Made by a program: the position numbers and the translations under genes
The notes under the pieces: model-generated
Told to the model about the DNA's origin: nothing
Seen by the model: only the letters and a program-made list of their open reading frames with translations
The model's database searches: none
Part shown: positions 1 through 8,893 of the stretch, piece by piece
How the letters are laid out: every line of letters starts with the position of its first letter
How positions within the stretch are numbered: the stretch's first letter is position 1
Assembly: GCF_020166395.1 (NCBI RefSeq)
Contig: NZ_JAIQXU010000007.1
Location: forward strand, 62,001 to 126,000
Length of the DNA: 64,000 nt
DNA from: Deinococcus betulae
Lineage (GTDB): Bacteria; Deinococcota; Deinococci; Deinococcales; Deinococcaceae
Direction of reading: 5' to 3'

Positions 1-1031
1 GCCGTGTCGTAGACGGTGCCTGTTCGGTCAGCGTCTAGGGCTGTCGTAATAAACAAGGTGGCGCCGTCCGGCAGCGGATACATGCTGTTGCATGTGGTCA
101 GGCCGCGCGTGGCTTCCCCAAAGAGGCGCGTTCCACTTCGCCCCAGGCAGGACACCGTGACAATTTCACCACTGCTGGCGGTCAGAGGCGAGTTCAACAC
201 GGCCACAGGGCTTTCGGGTGCCAGCGTGCCTATGGGCAGGCCACTCACTTGACAGATCGGCTCGGCGTCCATCCCAGCCTGACCGTCACGGTGCCACCAG
301 CACCAGCGCTCTTCGCCCCTGACAAATGCGCCCAGGAGGCCGTCGCCCAGCAGCGGCCCCAGGCCGGCCACCATAGGCCACATGTTGCCGCCCAGATTGA
401 GGCGCAGGTCAATCACCCAGCGCTGTGCGCCCTGCTCCGCCAGCTCTCTGAGCAGGGCTGCGAGGACGTCCTGGTAGGGTTCTCCACCGGCACAGATGCC
501 TTCCAAATGACAGTCGGGAAGCGTCACCAGCCCCACACCACCAGGCAGGAGTTGGCCGGTTGGCCATGTCTGGAAGACCGGGGTATCCGCACGGTTCAGG
601 GACAGGGACCAGCGGGCCGCACCACGCTGCACTTCCAGATGGACCTGTGGACCCGTGGGCAGACCATCATTGACACCAGGGCCGGGGGCCTGACCGTCAA
701 GTGTGAGCAGGCGGTCGCCGCGCCGGAGCCCCGCCTGCTCGGCAGGACTGCCGGGCACCACCACCCCCAGCGTGCCGCCTGTGAAATACATGCCGAAGAT
801 GCCGCTCTAGACGGTATCTGCCTGCGGGAGACGCAGAAAACTGTGTCGGTCGGTGAGGGCTGCCAGGGCGTGCCGCAGGGCAGGGTAGGTCTCAGCCGGC
901 TCCACAGCGCCTGCGGCCAGCACTTCACAGGCGTGGGTGACGGCTGGCCAATCGACCCGGTCAGCGAAGAGGGCCTCCTGCTGGATGAGCGCCAGCGCCT
1001 CTTGCAGATACGTCCGGGCCTCAGGCTTCAT
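1..1031 (-). pseudogene. S41-family peptidase, interrupted by an in-frame stop, runs off the window
   Basis: Reading the minus strand from the ATG at 1031 gives a helical N-terminus, then an amber codon (TAG, 807-809), and in the same frame an uninterrupted protein to the window edge. After the stop comes a PDZ-like segment (GVVVPGSPAEQAGLRRGDRL) and a core with DLRLNLGGNMWP and TASSGE. The serine in TASSGE fits the nucleophile of S41 peptidases (tail-specific or IRBP-like proteases), which cleave peptides near the C-terminus. Reading frame and family similarity continue on both sides of the stop, so this is a point nonsense change and not a gene boundary. The ATG overlaps the end of gatA by 11 bases, suggesting co-transcription. 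A sequencing error is the main alternative. Confidence 0.75.
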
Positions 1032-2478
1032 ACCCAGGGGCCACCCCCGCCTTTACAAAGCCAAGCCCTTCCAGCCCGCCGGCCAGCCGCACCAGCCGCT
1101 CGTCCTGAAGCGCCGGCGCGATGAACTGAATCCCTACCGGCAAGGTCACGCCGTCAACCGTCTCAAACCCGGCGGGCACACTCAGGGCCGGCAGCCCCGC
1201 CAGGTTAATCGCCACCGTATCCACATCGGCGGCGTACATGGCCAGGGGGTCGCTGCTTTTCTCTCCACGCCGGAAAGCAGGGAAAGGGCTGGTGGGCGTG
1301 ACCAGCACGTCAAACTGCCCGAACGCTTCAGCAAAGCGGTTGGCGATCAGGCGCCGGACCTTCATAGCCTTGCTGTAGTAGGCGTCGTAATAGCCGCTGC
1401 TCAGGGCGTAGGTGCCAATCATGATGCGCCGCTGGACTTCCGGACCAAAGCCCTGTTCGCGGGTCAAGGTCATGGCCTCGGTCACGTCGCTCCCGGATAC
1501 CCGCGCGCCGTACACCATGCCGTCGTAGCGGGCGAGGTTGCTGCTGGCCTCGGGCATAGCAATCAGGTAATAAGCGGCAATCGCGTACTTCAGTTCCGGC
1601 AGGCTGACCTCGGCTATCGTGGCCCCAGCCCCGCGCAGGGCGTCCAGGGTGGTCTGCAGGGTCGCGTCCACCCCGGCCGTATTGCCGGCCAGACTTTCTT
1701 TCACCACGCCCACCCGTAGCCCCCGCAGGTCGTCAGGGGTGCCAGGGGCAAAAGCGGGCGGCGCGTCCAGACTGGTGGCGTCCAGGGGGTCTTGCCCCGC
1801 CAGCACATTCATCAGCAGGGCCAGGTCTTCAGCGGTATGGGCAAAGGGGCCAATCTGGTCCAGGCTGCTGGCGTAGGCCACCAGGCCGTACCGGCTGATG
1901 CGCCCGTAAGTGGGTTTCAGACCGTACACGCCGCAAAGGCTGGCCGGCTGGCGCACGCTGCCGCCCGTGTCGCTGCCCAGCGCCACCGGGGTTAGACCTG
2001 CGGCCACTGCCGCCGCACTGCCTCCCGAGCTGCCGCCCGGCACTCGGCCCGTGTCCCAGGGGTTCAGGGTGGGGCCGTAGGCGCTGCTTTCGGTGCTGGA
2101 GCCCATGGCAAACTCGTCCATGTTGGCCTTGCCCACGATCACGGCGCCCGCTGCCTGGAGCCGCGCCACTGCTGTCGCGGTGTAAGGGCTGACGTAGCTG
2201 GCCAGAATCTTGCTCCCGCAGGAGGTGAGGGTGCCATCCACGCTGATGTTGTCTTTGACCAGGATAGGCACGCCCGCCAGCGGGAGGTGCTCACCAGCGG
2301 CCAGGCAACTGTGAATCTGCCCGGCCTGCTCACTGGCCCCTGCGTTCAGACTGACCACGGCATTCAGATTGCGGGCGGCTTCAATGCGGTTCAGGGTGGC
2401 GTCCAGCAGGGCTGAAGCAGTGGTGTCGCCGCTCTGCACGCGGCGGGCCAGGTCGGCGGCGGTGGGGGGCACGGGCAT
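1021..2478 (-). CDS. gatA: Glutamyl-tRNA(Gln) amidotransferase subunit A
   Basis: GatA is the amidase subunit of GatCAB, which converts misacylated Glu-tRNA(Gln) or Asp-tRNA(Asn) to the amide form. The 485-aa protein has the amidase signature: VKDN with the catalytic lysine near residue 72, then the Gly/Ser-rich stretch GGSSGGSAAAVA and GSDTGGSVRQPAS carrying the cis-Ser/Ser nucleophile pair, and GLKPTYGR. I start at 2478 (MPVPPTAADLA) and not at 2526, because the upstream residues are proline-rich and unconserved in look, and a TACACT -10 box lies 8 bases before this ATG. The next gene, an S41 peptidase, overlaps its 3' end. Confidence 0.95.
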   Translation of the reverse strand: MPVPPTAADLARRVQSGDTTASALLDATLNRIEAARNLNAVVSLNAGASEQAGQIHSCLAAGEHLPLAGVPILVKDNISVDGTLTSCGSKILASYVSPYTATAVARLQAAGAVIVGKANMDEFAMGSSTESSAYGPTLNPWDTGRVPGGSSGGSAAAVAAGLTPVALGSDTGGSVRQPASLCGVYGLKPTYGRISRYGLVAYASSLDQIGPFAHTAEDLALLMNVLAGQDPLDATSLDAPPAFAPGTPDDLRGLRVGVVKESLAGNTAGVDATLQTTLDALRGAGATIAEVSLPELKYAIAAYYLIAMPEASSNLARYDGMVYGARVSGSDVTEAMTLTREQGFGPEVQRRIMIGTYALSSGYYDAYYSKAMKVRRLIANRFAEAFGQFDVLVTPTSPFPAFRRGEKSSDPLAMYAADVDTVAINLAGLPALSVPAGFETVDGVTLPVGIQFIAPALQDERLVRLAGGLEGLGFVKAGVAPGYEA

Positions 2479-2486
2479 ACCGCGCC

Positions 2487-2492
2487 AGTGTA
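2487..2492 (-). promoter_or_regulatory. -10 box of leaderless gatA
   Basis: TACACT on the minus strand ends 8 bases before the gatA ATG, with no purine-rich Shine-Dalgarno between. In Deinococcus, TANNNT this close to the start marks a leaderless transcript. Confidence 0.5.
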
Positions 2493-2767
2493 CCGGGGGG
2501 CTGGGTGGAGGAGAGGGGAATGGCATGGACGGGGCAGAGGCGTCTCTGGCTCAACAGTCCAGAAAACGAGGGGCTAAGAAGAGATTTGGCCAGCCAAGTC
2601 ACTTTCCCTGACTGCTGGATTCTCTTGCAGGCCTCAATTCCAATAGGTGTAGGACAGTCCAGAGGCGGCGTCGTCGGGGATCGCTCAAAGGGAACGTCGG
2701 GCAGGCGGTAGGACTCCGATAGGGCAAGACCGGGACTTCGCCGTTTGCATTGCATAAGGGGACCGTC

Positions 2768-3631
2768 TTACGGCGCTGTCAGCTCACCCTCAAGGCACCT
2801 CACGCAGGCCCCTTCCAGTTCCACCTTGCCGCTCTCTGTCAACGTCAGGGTCAAGTGCCCGTCCCGCCCCACACACCGACCCTGCCGAGCGGCGTAGGTG
2901 CTGCCGGCAGCCAATAAACCCAGATGCTGCTGGTAGTACGCCGCCGCACCGTTGCCGCTGCCACACACTGGGTCTTCGTTGACCCCGCACGACGGCGCGA
3001 ATGACCGGATTTCCACCACACCGCTCTGAGGATCTGTGGCGAAGGCACAAACCCCGGTGGCCCGGAGCTTCCGTTCAAGGACCGCACTGCGAGCAAAGTC
3101 AGGTTGGAGGGACAGGACGGTGGCGGGATCACTCAGCCGGGTCACGATCCAGCGCGCGCCAACATCCACCAGGACAGCTGGCCACTCTGTCTCACCACCA
3201 GGACCGAGCAGGGCTGCGAGTTCCTGCGTATCGGCCGGGCTCAGTGATTCAACCTGTGCGGCGGGCATGGTCAGGGCGAAGCGGCCTGGGGCCCGCTGCT
3301 CCAGCGGAATGAGGCCAGCGGCGCATTCTTGCACCAGCCGCCCGTCACGCGGCCTCACCCGACCAGCTGACACAACGGCGTGCGCACTGCCCAGTGTCGG
3401 GTGGCCCGCAAAGGGCAGCTCCGAGCCGGGGGTGAAGATGCGCAGGCGGTAGTCCGCTGCTGGCGTGGTAGGCGGCAGGAGAAAGGTGGTTTCAGAGAGA
3501 TTGGTCCAGCGGGCGATCTGCTGCATCTGCACCGTGGACAGGCCTTCTGCGTCGAGCACAACGGCAACGGGGTTGCCCAGAAACGGCGTGTCCGTGAACA
3601 CGTCCACAGTGACGAGGCGGCGTGACGGCAT
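2768..3631 (-). CDS. PhzF family isomerase/epimerase-like protein
   Basis: This 287-aa protein has the PhzF start (VTVDVFTDTPFLGNPVAVVLDA), the family glutamate in NLSETTFLLPP near residue 47, and the second-half signature GVNEDPVCGSGNGAAAYY. PhzF proteins have two diaminopimelate-epimerase-like halves. Characterised members isomerise a phenazine precursor, but most genomic copies, including ones without phenazine genes nearby as here, have no known substrate. Length matches the family. It stands alone; about 290 bases without a clear gene separate it from gatA upstream. Confidence 0.9.
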   Translation of the reverse strand: MPSRRLVTVDVFTDTPFLGNPVAVVLDAEGLSTVQMQQIARWTNLSETTFLLPPTTPAADYRLRIFTPGSELPFAGHPTLGSAHAVVSAGRVRPRDGRLVQECAAGLIPLEQRAPGRFALTMPAAQVESLSPADTQELAALLGPGGETEWPAVLVDVGARWIVTRLSDPATVLSLQPDFARSAVLERKLRATGVCAFATDPQSGVVEIRSFAPSCGVNEDPVCGSGNGAAAYYQQHLGLLAAGSTYAARQGRCVGRDGHLTLTLTESGKVELEGACVRCLEGELTAP

Positions 3632-3755
3632 GCGGTGAGCCTACCGCAGTGGCCAACAGAAAAGCGTGCGGACAGACTGCAAAATGGCAACGCGAACGGC
3701 GAAGTCTCGGCGAGACCCTGTCTCAAGAGGTTCACGGGAAAGTAAAGAGTCCTGC

Positions 3756-4517
3756 TCACACCGGCTTGACGAGCACGCTGTCCCCCGCCCGTAGGCCCGT
3801 CCTCATCAGCAGTTCGGGGGGAACCATCAGCTGCGTCGTCAGATTGGAGGCCATGCGCACCGGCAGCGTGTACACCTGACCCGCCTCGGTGCGGATCGCC
3901 ACGCTTTGAGGGTGGCGCACGATGTCTTCCTTCCAGCGGCGAAAAATCAGTTCGTCCACCAGGGCGACGTCGCGCACCTGCCGGGTCACTGTGACAGTCA
4001 GGCGGGCCACCCGTGACTTGCGCGGCACGATCAGGCCGATGCGGTAGAGCTTGAGCAGGAGCCGCTTGGCGTCCGGGTCACGGATCAGGTCCCCCACTGG
4101 TTGCTGGGCTTCGAGCTGCTGCAAGATGTCCAGTTCCTTCAGGCCCCAGCGCATCCGTTCCACGCGCTGCGGCGATGTGATGCGGGCCGGGCCGTCAAAC
4201 GGCAGGTCCTGCACCGGCAGCGCCTCCAGCGCTTCGAGGCTTACCTCATCAAGCGAGGCGTCCATGCGCGGCTGGGGATGGGACAGGCCCTCATCAAAGT
4301 GAAAGCGGCCCTGCGGCTCTTGGAGCAGCCGGACCAGCGCCGGCACGCCCAGGTCATCGCCAAACTGGAGGTGCCTGACCCGCCCCTGTTCCAGCCACGC
4401 TTGAAACTGCCCGTCGGGGCGGTCAACCTGCAACAAGCCAGTGCGTACCTGCTCGGAGAGCATGTACAGCAGTTCCAGAAAGTCAAAGGTGTCGAGGCTG
4501 GTGGTGGATTTCGGCAT
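3756..4517 (-). CDS. DUF4388 domain protein with AbrB-like C-terminus
   Basis: The 253-aa product begins with a DUF4388 (PATAN-type) domain: TFDFLELLYMLSEQVRTGLL, then WLEQGRVRHLQFGD, and a short FHFDEG element. Such domains occur in regulatory and signalling proteins. The C-terminal 60 residues (VYTLPVRMASNLTTQLMVPPELLMRTGLRAGDSVLV) resemble an AbrB/SpoVT swapped-hairpin with substrate-independent DNA or protein binding roles. I use ATG 4517 (MPKSTTS), where the domain begins soon after; an in-frame start at 4556 is possible. No operon partner is visible. Function is inferred only at domain level. Confidence 0.7.
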   Translation of the reverse strand: MPKSTTSLDTFDFLELLYMLSEQVRTGLLQVDRPDGQFQAWLEQGRVRHLQFGDDLGVPALVRLLQEPQGRFHFDEGLSHPQPRMDASLDEVSLEALEALPVQDLPFDGPARITSPQRVERMRWGLKELDILQQLEAQQPVGDLIRDPDAKRLLLKLYRIGLIVPRKSRVARLTVTVTRQVRDVALVDELIFRRWKEDIVRHPQSVAIRTEAGQVYTLPVRMASNLTTQLMVPPELLMRTGLRAGDSVLVKPV

Positions 4518-4637
4518 GTGAGCTGGGCAGTGCGGTCTCACGCGCGCCGACAACAAAGCGGAACGTGCTTGCCCTCATGTTCGCTCATGAGCGGCCAGAG
4601 GGCAAGCAGAATTTTTTAAGATTGAACGGTTTCCACC

Positions 4638-5999
4638 TTAACGGGTGGCCGCACGCACCGCCGCATTCACGTCCAAAGTGGGCAGACCGGCGGTCGTCTG
4701 GTTGGCGCTGCCCAGTAACCGCGCCTTCGTCTCGGCGGCGCTGAGGGCCGGGTTGGCCGCGCGCATCAGGGCCGCCGCGCCACTGACCAGCGGCGCCGAG
4801 AAGCTGGTGCCCGCCTGCAGGGTGTAGGTGTTGCCTGTGCCCAGAATCAGCATCTGGGTGGCGTTGGTGGCCCCGGTGCAGGGCCCAGCGCCGCCCGGTG
4901 CTGAGATGTTCACGGGCCGGGGCCGGGCGGTACTGGGCCGGGCACTGTAGCAGGCCAGCGCGGTATCGCTGGCGCCCAGTGCGCCCACGGCAATCACGTC
5001 TGGGTGACTGGCCGGGAAGTACACCCCGTCGCCCGCCGTGTTACCGGCGGCAGCCACCAGCACCGCCGACTTGGCGGCATTAGTCAGGGCCGTGCCAAGC
5101 GCCTGATCGCTGGAGGTCGCTGGTTCATTCGGGCTCAGGATGCGGCCCAGGCTCATGTTGACCACCTTGGCCCCCTGCCGCACCGCTTCATTCAGCGCCT
5201 GGGTCAGCGAACTGGTGCTGCCACCCTGAGAGCCCAGTACCTCGTAGGCCAAGAGAGGCCCAGTCCAGGTCACGCCGGCCAGCCCCAGGCGGTTGTTTGT
5301 GGCGGCGCCCACCAGCCCGGACGCGGCGGTGCCGTGGCCAGTGGTGCTGTCCGAACCGCCAGCGTCTGGGGTCAGGAAGGACGCGCGGGCCGTAATGCGG
5401 CCGGCCAGGTCAGCGTGATTCTCGACCCGCGAATCCAGAATGGCGGTGGTGGCGGCTGCCGGCGTCTTGCCGCAGCCCTGCAAAAAGGTCCAGGCGGCGG
5501 GGGCCTGAATGCGGTTGAGGTACGTCTGGGTCTGCGTTCCCGCGCCCGTGACGGCCACCCCACCGTTGCCCGGCACACCGGGGTCGTTGGGGTTGGCCAG
5601 CGCCTGATACAGAAAGTCGGGCTGCACGGTCAGGCCAGCCGCGCTCAGCCGGGCGGCAAAGGCCTCGTCGCTTTGGCCAGCGGGGGTGACGGCCAGCGTC
5701 AGGCCCTCGGCCAGGGCCAGCGTCTGCACACCAGCCAAGGCCGACAGCCCCTGGGTCTGCATGGCCGCGCCAGTCACCAGCACCCGGCCGACGACGCGCG
5801 GCGCAGTCCAGTCTGGGGTCACGCGCGCAGCAGTGATGGGGGTCTGGACAGCCTGCGTCATCAAGGTCGTGCCAGTGCTCTGTGGACAGACCGCCGCAGG
5901 TGGCGGCGTGGGGGTCACGGGCGCCGGGCAAGCGGTGAGGATCAGACTTAGTGACAGGGGCAGAGCAGCGTAAAGCAGGGCGCGGCGGGGCAGGGACAT
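4638..5999 (-). CDS. Secreted subtilisin-like (S8) serine protease, probable lipoprotein
   Basis: The 453-aa product has a signal peptide ending in a lipobox (LSLILTAC, cysteine near residue 24), so it is probably anchored outside the membrane. The subtilase triad is visible in order: Asp in TTAILDSRV, His in TGHGTAASGLVGA, Ser in AGTSFSAPLVSGAAALM. A prodomain-like region of about 100 residues precedes the catalytic domain, and NMSLG and AAAGNTAGD are typical subtilase motifs. It ends soon after the catalytic serine helix, so there is no extra C-terminal domain. It is transcribed divergently from the yqiJ-yqiK-ATPase operon. Substrate unknown; probably extracellular protein degradation or processing. 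Confidence 0.92.
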   Translation of the reverse strand: MSLPRRALLYAALPLSLSLILTACPAPVTPTPPPAAVCPQSTGTTLMTQAVQTPITAARVTPDWTAPRVVGRVLVTGAAMQTQGLSALAGVQTLALAEGLTLAVTPAGQSDEAFAARLSAAGLTVQPDFLYQALANPNDPGVPGNGGVAVTGAGTQTQTYLNRIQAPAAWTFLQGCGKTPAAATTAILDSRVENHADLAGRITARASFLTPDAGGSDSTTGHGTAASGLVGAATNNRLGLAGVTWTGPLLAYEVLGSQGGSTSSLTQALNEAVRQGAKVVNMSLGRILSPNEPATSSDQALGTALTNAAKSAVLVAAAGNTAGDGVYFPASHPDVIAVGALGASDTALACYSARPSTARPRPVNISAPGGAGPCTGATNATQMLILGTGNTYTLQAGTSFSAPLVSGAAALMRAANPALSAAETKARLLGSANQTTAGLPTLDVNAAVRAATR

Positions 6000-6214
6000 A
6001 GCCTCAGGCTATAGCCCCACCACCTGACCTGCTTCTGAATGGGCGTAAGACGCCTGAAGGTTGCCGCGCCCCGCAACTTTAGGCGGAGTGAAGTCGTAGT
6101 GAGAGACATGAGTCCCCTGTGCCTCCTCTTCTCCGGGCAGATGCGGGCTGTCGATTGTCCCTCTGCTGCTTGCCTGCGCGACATGCCTGCCCGTCAGGCC
6201 CTGCGGAGTTGCCT

Positions 6215-6816
6215 TTGAGTGCCTTCCTGACCACGGCGCTGACCTTCCCCACAGTGCTGTGGAGCGCCGCGCTGGTTGCCTGCCTCTTGACCTGGGGTCT
6301 GGTGGCGCTGGGGACACTGGATGAAGGCAGCCTGGGCGGCGGAGAGGCTGGCGCAGGGCTTCTGGCCCGGCTGGGTCTGGGCGGCGTGCCGGGCCTGCTG
6401 GTGTTCACCGTGCTGGCGGTGACCGGCTGGTTGGGCACCTACCTCGCGCACCTGCTGGTGCTGTCCGAATTGCTGCCTGGCGTTACGGCGCGGGCGTTTT
6501 CATGCTGGCGGCGTCGCTGGTGCTGGCCACTGGGCTGACCTCCGTGCTGCTGCGGCCCCTGCGCCGCCTGACCGCGCAGGCCGCGCCTCTGGCCTCGGCC
6601 GACTTTGTGGGCCGGGTGGGCACGGTGGCCTCGGCCTTCGTGGACGAGGTCTCGGGCCGCATTCAGCTGGACGACGGCGGCGCGGGCCTGATTCTGGAAG
6701 CCCGCGCTCTGCCTCCAGATCAGCCGCTGCGAGGTCAGCGCGTTGTGCTGCTGGCCTACGACCCGGCCGCCCATACCTACCAAGTCGCCCTGTCCCCTCA
6801 CTCTCAAGGAGTCTGA
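6215..6816 (+). pseudogene. YqiJ-like OB-fold membrane protein, frameshifted
   Basis: The first part (from TTG 6215, with a GGAG about 7 bases upstream) encodes hydrophobic segments (FPTVLWSAALVACLLTWGLVAL, GLLVFTVLAVTGWLGTYLAHLL). At about 6,480-6,486 the frame breaks: the first frame runs into RAFSCWRRRWCWPLG and stops at 6538, while another frame supplies the natural continuation YGAGVFMLAASLVLATG. That continuation leads to an OB-fold-like domain (DFVGRVGTVASAFVDEVSGRIQLDD) ending at 6816. YqiJ family proteins have this membrane plus OB layout and precede YqiK flotillin, exactly as here. A one-base loss or a sequencing error would explain it. ATG 6502 could still allow expression of the second half. 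Confidence 0.75.
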
Positions 6817-6818
6817 CC

Positions 6819-8807
6819 ATGCCTGACCTGTCCCTCATTCTTCCTTTCCTCATCGGCCTCGGGATCTTCTTTGTCGTCCTGTTGGTGCTGGTGGGGATGG
6901 TCCGCGCTTTTTACGTCAAGGTGGAGCAGGGCACGGCCCTGATTGTGAACGACCTCTCGGCGCGGCCCAAGGTGCGCTTTACCGGCGCGCTGGTCGTGCC
7001 CGTGCTGTACAAAGCCGAGAGCATGCGCATCAGCCTGATTACCCTGCAGGTGGACCGCCGGGGCAAAGAGGGCCTGATCTGCAAGGACAACATTCGCGCC
7101 GACATCACGGTGGCCTACTACCTGCGGGTCAACGAAACCCCCGAAGACGTGCTGAAGGTGGCCAAGGCGATTGGCGCGGGCCGGGCCAGCGACCACAAGG
7201 CCGTGGACGAGCTGTTCAACGCCAAATTCAGTGAAGCGTTGAAAACGGTGGGCAAGAAGTTTGACTTTATCGAGCTGTTTGAAAAGCGCGAGGAATTCCG
7301 CGACGCCGTGGTCAACGTGATTGGCCGCGACCTCAACGGCTACGTGCTGGAAGACGTGGCGATTGACTACCTAGAGCAGACGCCCAAAGCCATGCTGGAC
7401 CAGAACAACATCATGGACGCCGAGGGCATTCGCAAGATCACCCAGCTGACGGCCGCGCAAAACGTCGTGACCAACGAGCTGGAACAGAACGAGCGCCTGG
7501 CCGTCACCAAGAAAAATGTGGAGACCCGCGAAGCCACCCTGGCCCTGGAACGTCAGCAGGCCGAGGCGGTGGCCCGTCAGCAGCGCGAAATCGAGACCAT
7601 TCAGGCCCGCGAGCGTGCCGAGACCGAGAAGGTGAAAGAGGAGCAGCGCCTCATCGCCGAGCAGGCCCGGATCCAGACCACCGAACAGGTGGAAATCCGC
7701 GAGCAGGAACGCCAGCGGCAGGTGGAAGTCGCCGAGCAAAACCGCCGGCGCGCCGTCTCGATTGAAGCCGAGCGCGTGGCCCGCGCCGCCAAGATGGAAG
7801 CCGTCACCACCGACCGCGAGGTCAAGCTGCAAGAAGTCGAGCGCGACAAGGCCGTGGAGCAGGGCGTCATGGACGTGGCCAACATCACCCGTGAGCGCAT
7901 CGCCATTGACAAAACAGTGGCCCAGGAAGAGGAGCGGATCAACGAGGTGCGCGAAGTCAGCGCCGCTGACCGCGCCAAGCAGGTGCGCGTGCTGGCGGCC
8001 GAGGCCAGCGCCCAGGAAACGCTGGTCAAGGAAATCAAGGCCGCCGAGGCCGCCGAAACTGCGGCCCGGTCCCGCGCGGCGGAACTGACCACGCGGGCCC
8101 AGGCTGAATTTGACGCCGCCAGCCGTCAGGCCGACGCCAAGAAGCTGCTGGCCGAGGCCACTCAGGCCGAGCAGGCCGCGCCGGGGCTGGCCCAGGCCCG
8201 CGTGCAGGAAGCCAGCGCCGCCGCCATTGAGAAGGTGGGCGCCGCCGAAGCCCGCGTCATGGAGGCCAAGGCCGAAGCCCAGTACAAGCAGGGCAGCGCC
8301 GACGCCCGCGTGCTCTCCGAGCGCCTGAGCGCCCAGGCCGAGGGCGAAACTCGGATGGGTCAGGCGCGGGCCAGCGCCACCGAAGCCTTGGGCCTGGCCG
8401 AAGCCGCCGCCACCCTCAAGAAGATGACCGCTGAGGCCGAGGGCCTGACTGGCAAGTTTGGCGCCATGGGTCAGATGAGCCCCGAGGCCCGCAGCCACGA
8501 GGAATACCGCATGGCCCTGGACACCAGCCTGCAGCAGGCCCTGGCGTCTATTGAAGCTGGCAAGGCCATCAGCAAGGAAAACGCCGAAGTCATCGCCAGC
8601 GCCCTGCGCGGCGCCAAGATCGACCTGGTGGGCGGCGAGGGCGGCATGTTTGAAGCGCTGAGTAAGGCCCTGTCGCTGGGCAAGGCGGTGGAAGGCTTTA
8701 CCCAGAAAAGCCCGCTGGTCCAGAGTGTCCTGAACCGCTTCGGGGTCAACGTGCCGGCCGCCAGCAGCGGCGCGAACGGACCATCACGCTCCAGCAGCCA
8801 GGCGTAA
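6819..8807 (+). CDS. Flotillin-like SPFH domain protein (YqiK family)
   Basis: This 662-aa protein has one N-terminal membrane span (residues 4-28), an SPFH/band-7 domain (to about residue 200), a long Glu/Ala/Arg-rich coiled coil (about 200-560) and a less charged tail. Flotillins scaffold membrane microdomains and oligomerise through these parts. It starts 2 bases after the YqiJ-like gene with AAGGAGT upstream, and is followed after 86 bases by the giant ATPase gene, so the three probably form one operon. The exact role of YqiK-type flotillins is not established; envelope stress or membrane organisation is a reasonable guess. Confidence 0.9.
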   Translation: MPDLSLILPFLIGLGIFFVVLLVLVGMVRAFYVKVEQGTALIVNDLSARPKVRFTGALVVPVLYKAESMRISLITLQVDRRGKEGLICKDNIRADITVAYYLRVNETPEDVLKVAKAIGAGRASDHKAVDELFNAKFSEALKTVGKKFDFIELFEKREEFRDAVVNVIGRDLNGYVLEDVAIDYLEQTPKAMLDQNNIMDAEGIRKITQLTAAQNVVTNELEQNERLAVTKKNVETREATLALERQQAEAVARQQREIETIQARERAETEKVKEEQRLIAEQARIQTTEQVEIREQERQRQVEVAEQNRRRAVSIEAERVARAAKMEAVTTDREVKLQEVERDKAVEQGVMDVANITRERIAIDKTVAQEEERINEVREVSAADRAKQVRVLAAEASAQETLVKEIKAAEAAETAARSRAAELTTRAQAEFDAASRQADAKKLLAEATQAEQAAPGLAQARVQEASAAAIEKVGAAEARVMEAKAEAQYKQGSADARVLSERLSAQAEGETRMGQARASATEALGLAEAAATLKKMTAEAEGLTGKFGAMGQMSPEARSHEEYRMALDTSLQQALASIEAGKAISKENAEVIASALRGAKIDLVGGEGGMFEALSKALSLGKAVEGFTQKSPLVQSVLNRFGVNVPAASSGANGPSRSSSQA

Positions 8808-8893
8808 GCCTTTACCGCCCAGGGCCAGGCAGCCGCCCAGCGGTCTGGCCCCTTGACGGACTGTTCCCCGCCCTGCCTTTTGAGGTTCTTGCC

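Noticed and set aside
249..1124. Long plus-strand open frame opposite the S41 gene
   Set aside because: It is the antisense of a clearly recognisable peptidase; its residues are Pro/Arg/Gln-rich without domain features.
2540..2760. Possible insertion sequence remnant upstream of gatA
   Set aside because: No inverted repeats, target duplication or transposase motif could be identified.
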